Assembly (NCBI GenBank): GCA_036399835.1 | Contig: DASWMI010000178.1 | Location: 1 to 15,973 of the forward strand | DNA length: 15,973 bases | From: DASYML01 sp036399835 | GTDB taxonomy: Bacteria; Acidobacteriota; Blastocatellia; Pyrinomonadales; Pyrinomonadaceae | Reading direction: 5' to 3' | Shown here: one piece after another, positions 15,101 through 15,973 of the stretch | Layout: each line of letters begins with the position of its first letter | Position numbering within the stretch: the stretch's first letter is position 1 | Notes under the pieces: generated by a model | Seen by the model: only the letters and a program-made list of their open reading frames with translations | What the model was told of the DNA's origin: nothing | Database searches by the model: none | Translations under genes and position numbers: made by a program

Positions 15101-15140
15101 AAGGCGCGTTCTCTTTGAATGAGACGCGCCTTCTTCTTTG
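15101..15140 (+). terminator. Intrinsic terminator ending the EPS/propeller/TPR block
   Basis: AAGGCGCGT (15101-15109) and ACGCGCCTT (15124-15132) pair exactly, extended inward by CTC/GAG around a TTTGAAT-like loop. A T-rich run (TTCTTCTTTG) follows. This is the clearest Rho-independent terminator in the window. Confidence 0.8.
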
Positions 15141-15163
15141 ATGCGAGCTATCTTCGATAAGTT

Positions 15164-15189
15164 CTTACAGACCAGCTAGGCCGTGTAAG
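15164..15189 (-). terminator. Hairpin downstream of the minus-strand XRE gene
   Basis: CTTACA/TGTAAG with an inner GACC/GGCC stem (one wobble, one bulged base) and a 5-base loop lies 21 bases past the stop of the minus-strand gene. There is no T-run on either side, so termination is only likely. Confidence 0.35.
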
Positions 15190-15209
15190 CTATTCAGTCA
15201 AAATTATGG

Positions 15210-15527
15210 TCAACGTTTCTTGCTTCGCGTAAAGGATGCCCGCTTGAGACCTGTATATTTCACTGGTCCAGGCAGCTTGTCAGGCAAATCTAACTCATCG
15301 TCAACAAGGTCTTCCATGTGGATGCCTGCCACGCGAGCATATTGCAGTAAGAGCATCAACGACGGTTCATTTCTTCCCAATTCATATTTTGAAATCGCGG
15401 TGTAATCAATCTGGTCTTCAGCTTCAAGCCTCCTGAGCATTTCCATCTGAGAAAGACCGAGCGCATTTCTGATAGCTAAAAGCTTTTCGGCAAGGCGCAT
15501 AGGCTTTGGGCGCGCATTCTTTCCCAT
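15210..15527 (-). CDS. XRE-family helix-turn-helix repressor
   Basis: This 105-residue protein has a full Cro/CI-type DNA-binding domain at about 12-72: EKLLAIRNALGLSQMEML as helices 1-2, then the recognition region AISKYELGRNEPSLMLLLQY, and an acidic HMEDLVDDELDLPDKLP segment. The short C-terminus is basic. It is probably a small autoregulated repressor. The start is ATG at 15527-15525 with AGGAGG nine bases before it. That Shine-Dalgarno and the start codon lie in the two arms of a perfect hairpin (15525-15546), and an AT-rich palindrome lies upstream at 15573-15592. It is convergent with the TPR gene, and its DNA and spacer look AT-richer than the EPS locus, so it may have a separate origin. 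No toxin or partner gene is seen beside it. Confidence 0.85.
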   Translation of the reverse strand: MGKNARPKPMRLAEKLLAIRNALGLSQMEMLRRLEAEDQIDYTAISKYELGRNEPSLMLLLQYARVAGIHMEDLVDDELDLPDKLPGPVKYTGLKRASFTRSKKR

Positions 15528-15546
15528 CAGGAGAGACCTCCTGATG
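15525..15546 (-). promoter_or_regulatory. Perfect hairpin holding the Shine-Dalgarno and start codon of the XRE gene
   Basis: CATCAGGAG and CTCCTGATG are exact reverse complements around a four-base loop. On the minus-strand mRNA one arm carries AGGAG of the Shine-Dalgarno and the other ends in the AUG. It may mask translation or, as DNA, be an operator for the repressor itself. Confidence 0.6.
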
Positions 15547-15572
15547 AGATTCGCAATAAATATAATTTGACT

Positions 15573-15592
15573 CTATGTATGAATATACATAG
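15573..15592. promoter_or_regulatory. AT-rich palindrome upstream of the XRE gene, possible operator
   Basis: CTATGTAT (15573-15580) and ATACATAG (15585-15592) form a perfect 8-bp inverted repeat around GAAT. It lies about 46 bases upstream of the XRE start, where a promoter would be. Size and symmetry fit a dimeric HTH repressor site; this is inferred. Confidence 0.45.
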
Positions 15593-15611
15593 AATATGTT
15601 TGCGCAAAGGA

Positions 15612-15649
15612 ATCGCCGTGAGAATGAACCTTTCATCTCGCACGGCGAT
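15612..15649. repeat. Hairpin between the divergent XRE and AbrB-like genes
   Basis: ATCGCCGTG (15612-15620) pairs exactly with CACGGCGAT (15641-15649), with weaker inner pairing AGAATGAA/TTTCATCT. No T-run on either strand. It is an unassigned structural element within the divergent spacer 15528-15757, which otherwise holds no gene. Confidence 0.4.
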
Positions 15650-15757
15650 GCTCATCTACTCGTCCATGAGGGTGAGATTTGAGCTACGCATCTGACCAGT
15701 GCCGATTTTTCAAAGACGGCCAAAGAATACCACAGTCCTCATACTCAAGGAGAAGCG

Positions 15758-15955
15758 ATGAAACCAACGGCCACACGTCAGGCTAAAGTCACAGACGATA
15801 ACGGTGTGACCCGTAGTAAAGTGCCTGCCCCTATCCTCAAAGCCCTCGGAGCGAAGGCGGGAGATTATTTGACCTTTGAGATGGGCGAGGCGGGATGCGT
15901 GATGATGAGAGTGTTGAAAAAGAGAACTAGGAAAGTAAAGAAGATAAAGAAATAG
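15758..15955 (+). CDS. AbrB/SpoVT-type swapped-hairpin DNA-binding protein
   Basis: This 65-residue protein has the AbrB/MazE-like fold signature: KVTDDNGVTRSKVPAPILKA, then LGAKAGDYLTFEM, then a closing strand VMMRVLKK. It ends in a very basic tail (RTRKVKKIKK) that would add DNA affinity. Such proteins are transition-state regulators or antitoxins that bind DNA as dimers. An antitoxin role would predict a toxin gene directly downstream, but only 18 bases remain in the window. AAGGAG lies five bases before the ATG at 15758, a good ribosome site. It is divergent from the XRE gene, with a 230-base spacer between them. Confidence 0.78.
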   Translation: MKPTATRQAKVTDDNGVTRSKVPAPILKALGAKAGDYLTFEMGEAGCVMMRVLKKRTRKVKKIKK

Positions 15956-15973
15956 CTGGCACGCCTAAAATGG

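Noticed and set aside
1..15973. CRISPR array, tRNA, rRNA, insertion sequence or integrase
   Set aside because: No regularly spaced direct repeats, no cloverleaf or rRNA-like stretch and no transposase or recombinase motif were seen.

Overview
The window is a GC-rich bacterial segment holding most of an exosortase-linked exopolysaccharide (EPS) locus, read almost entirely on the + strand, followed by a short, AT-richer accessory stretch with small DNA-binding proteins. The best guess for the organism is an Acidobacteriota member, perhaps class Blastocatellia. This is inference: the partial first gene ends in a 'Soli_cterm'-type (TIGR03437-like) domain that is greatly expanded in that phylum, and the exosortase and the small XRE protein also look acidobacterial.

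Layout. 2-280: 3' end of a TIGR03437-type protein, closed by a hairpin. 398-2187: exosortase and EpsI, overlapping by one base. 2519-4876: large TPR lipoprotein of the PEP-CTERM/PrsT type. 4877-5262: long spacer with two tandem hairpins. 5263-10484: Wzz-like chain-length protein, ExeA-like AAA ATPase, CpsD-like tyrosine autokinase and polyprenyl-phosphate sugar transferase; the last three genes overlap. 10644-11558: Wza-like export protein. 11680-12135: Cro/CI-like DNA-binding protein. 12227-15065: exported seven-bladed Ycf48-like propeller and exported TPR protein, closed by a clear hairpin terminator at 15101-15140. 15210-15527 (minus): XRE repressor whose start region and upstream DNA carry perfect inverted repeats. 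15758-15955: AbrB/SpoVT-type protein.

How the genes fit together. The sugar transferase would load the first sugar phosphate on undecaprenyl phosphate. The Wzz protein and kinase would set chain length and control assembly. The Wza-like protein would carry polymer through the outer membrane. Exosortase and EpsI would process and anchor C-terminally tagged surface proteins, and the TPR lipoprotein and AAA ATPase are regular companions of such systems. No sorting substrate, Wzx/Wzy or further glycosyltransferase lies in the window, so those parts must be elsewhere.

The least explained parts are the propeller/TPR pair placed after the EPS genes, the embedded HTH protein with a CxxC motif, and several structured spacers. 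Two of these spacers carry divergent, oppositely oriented copies of what looks like one small palindromic repeat. I do not see a plainly new defence or mobile system; the propeller/TPR module is the best candidate for undescribed biology.
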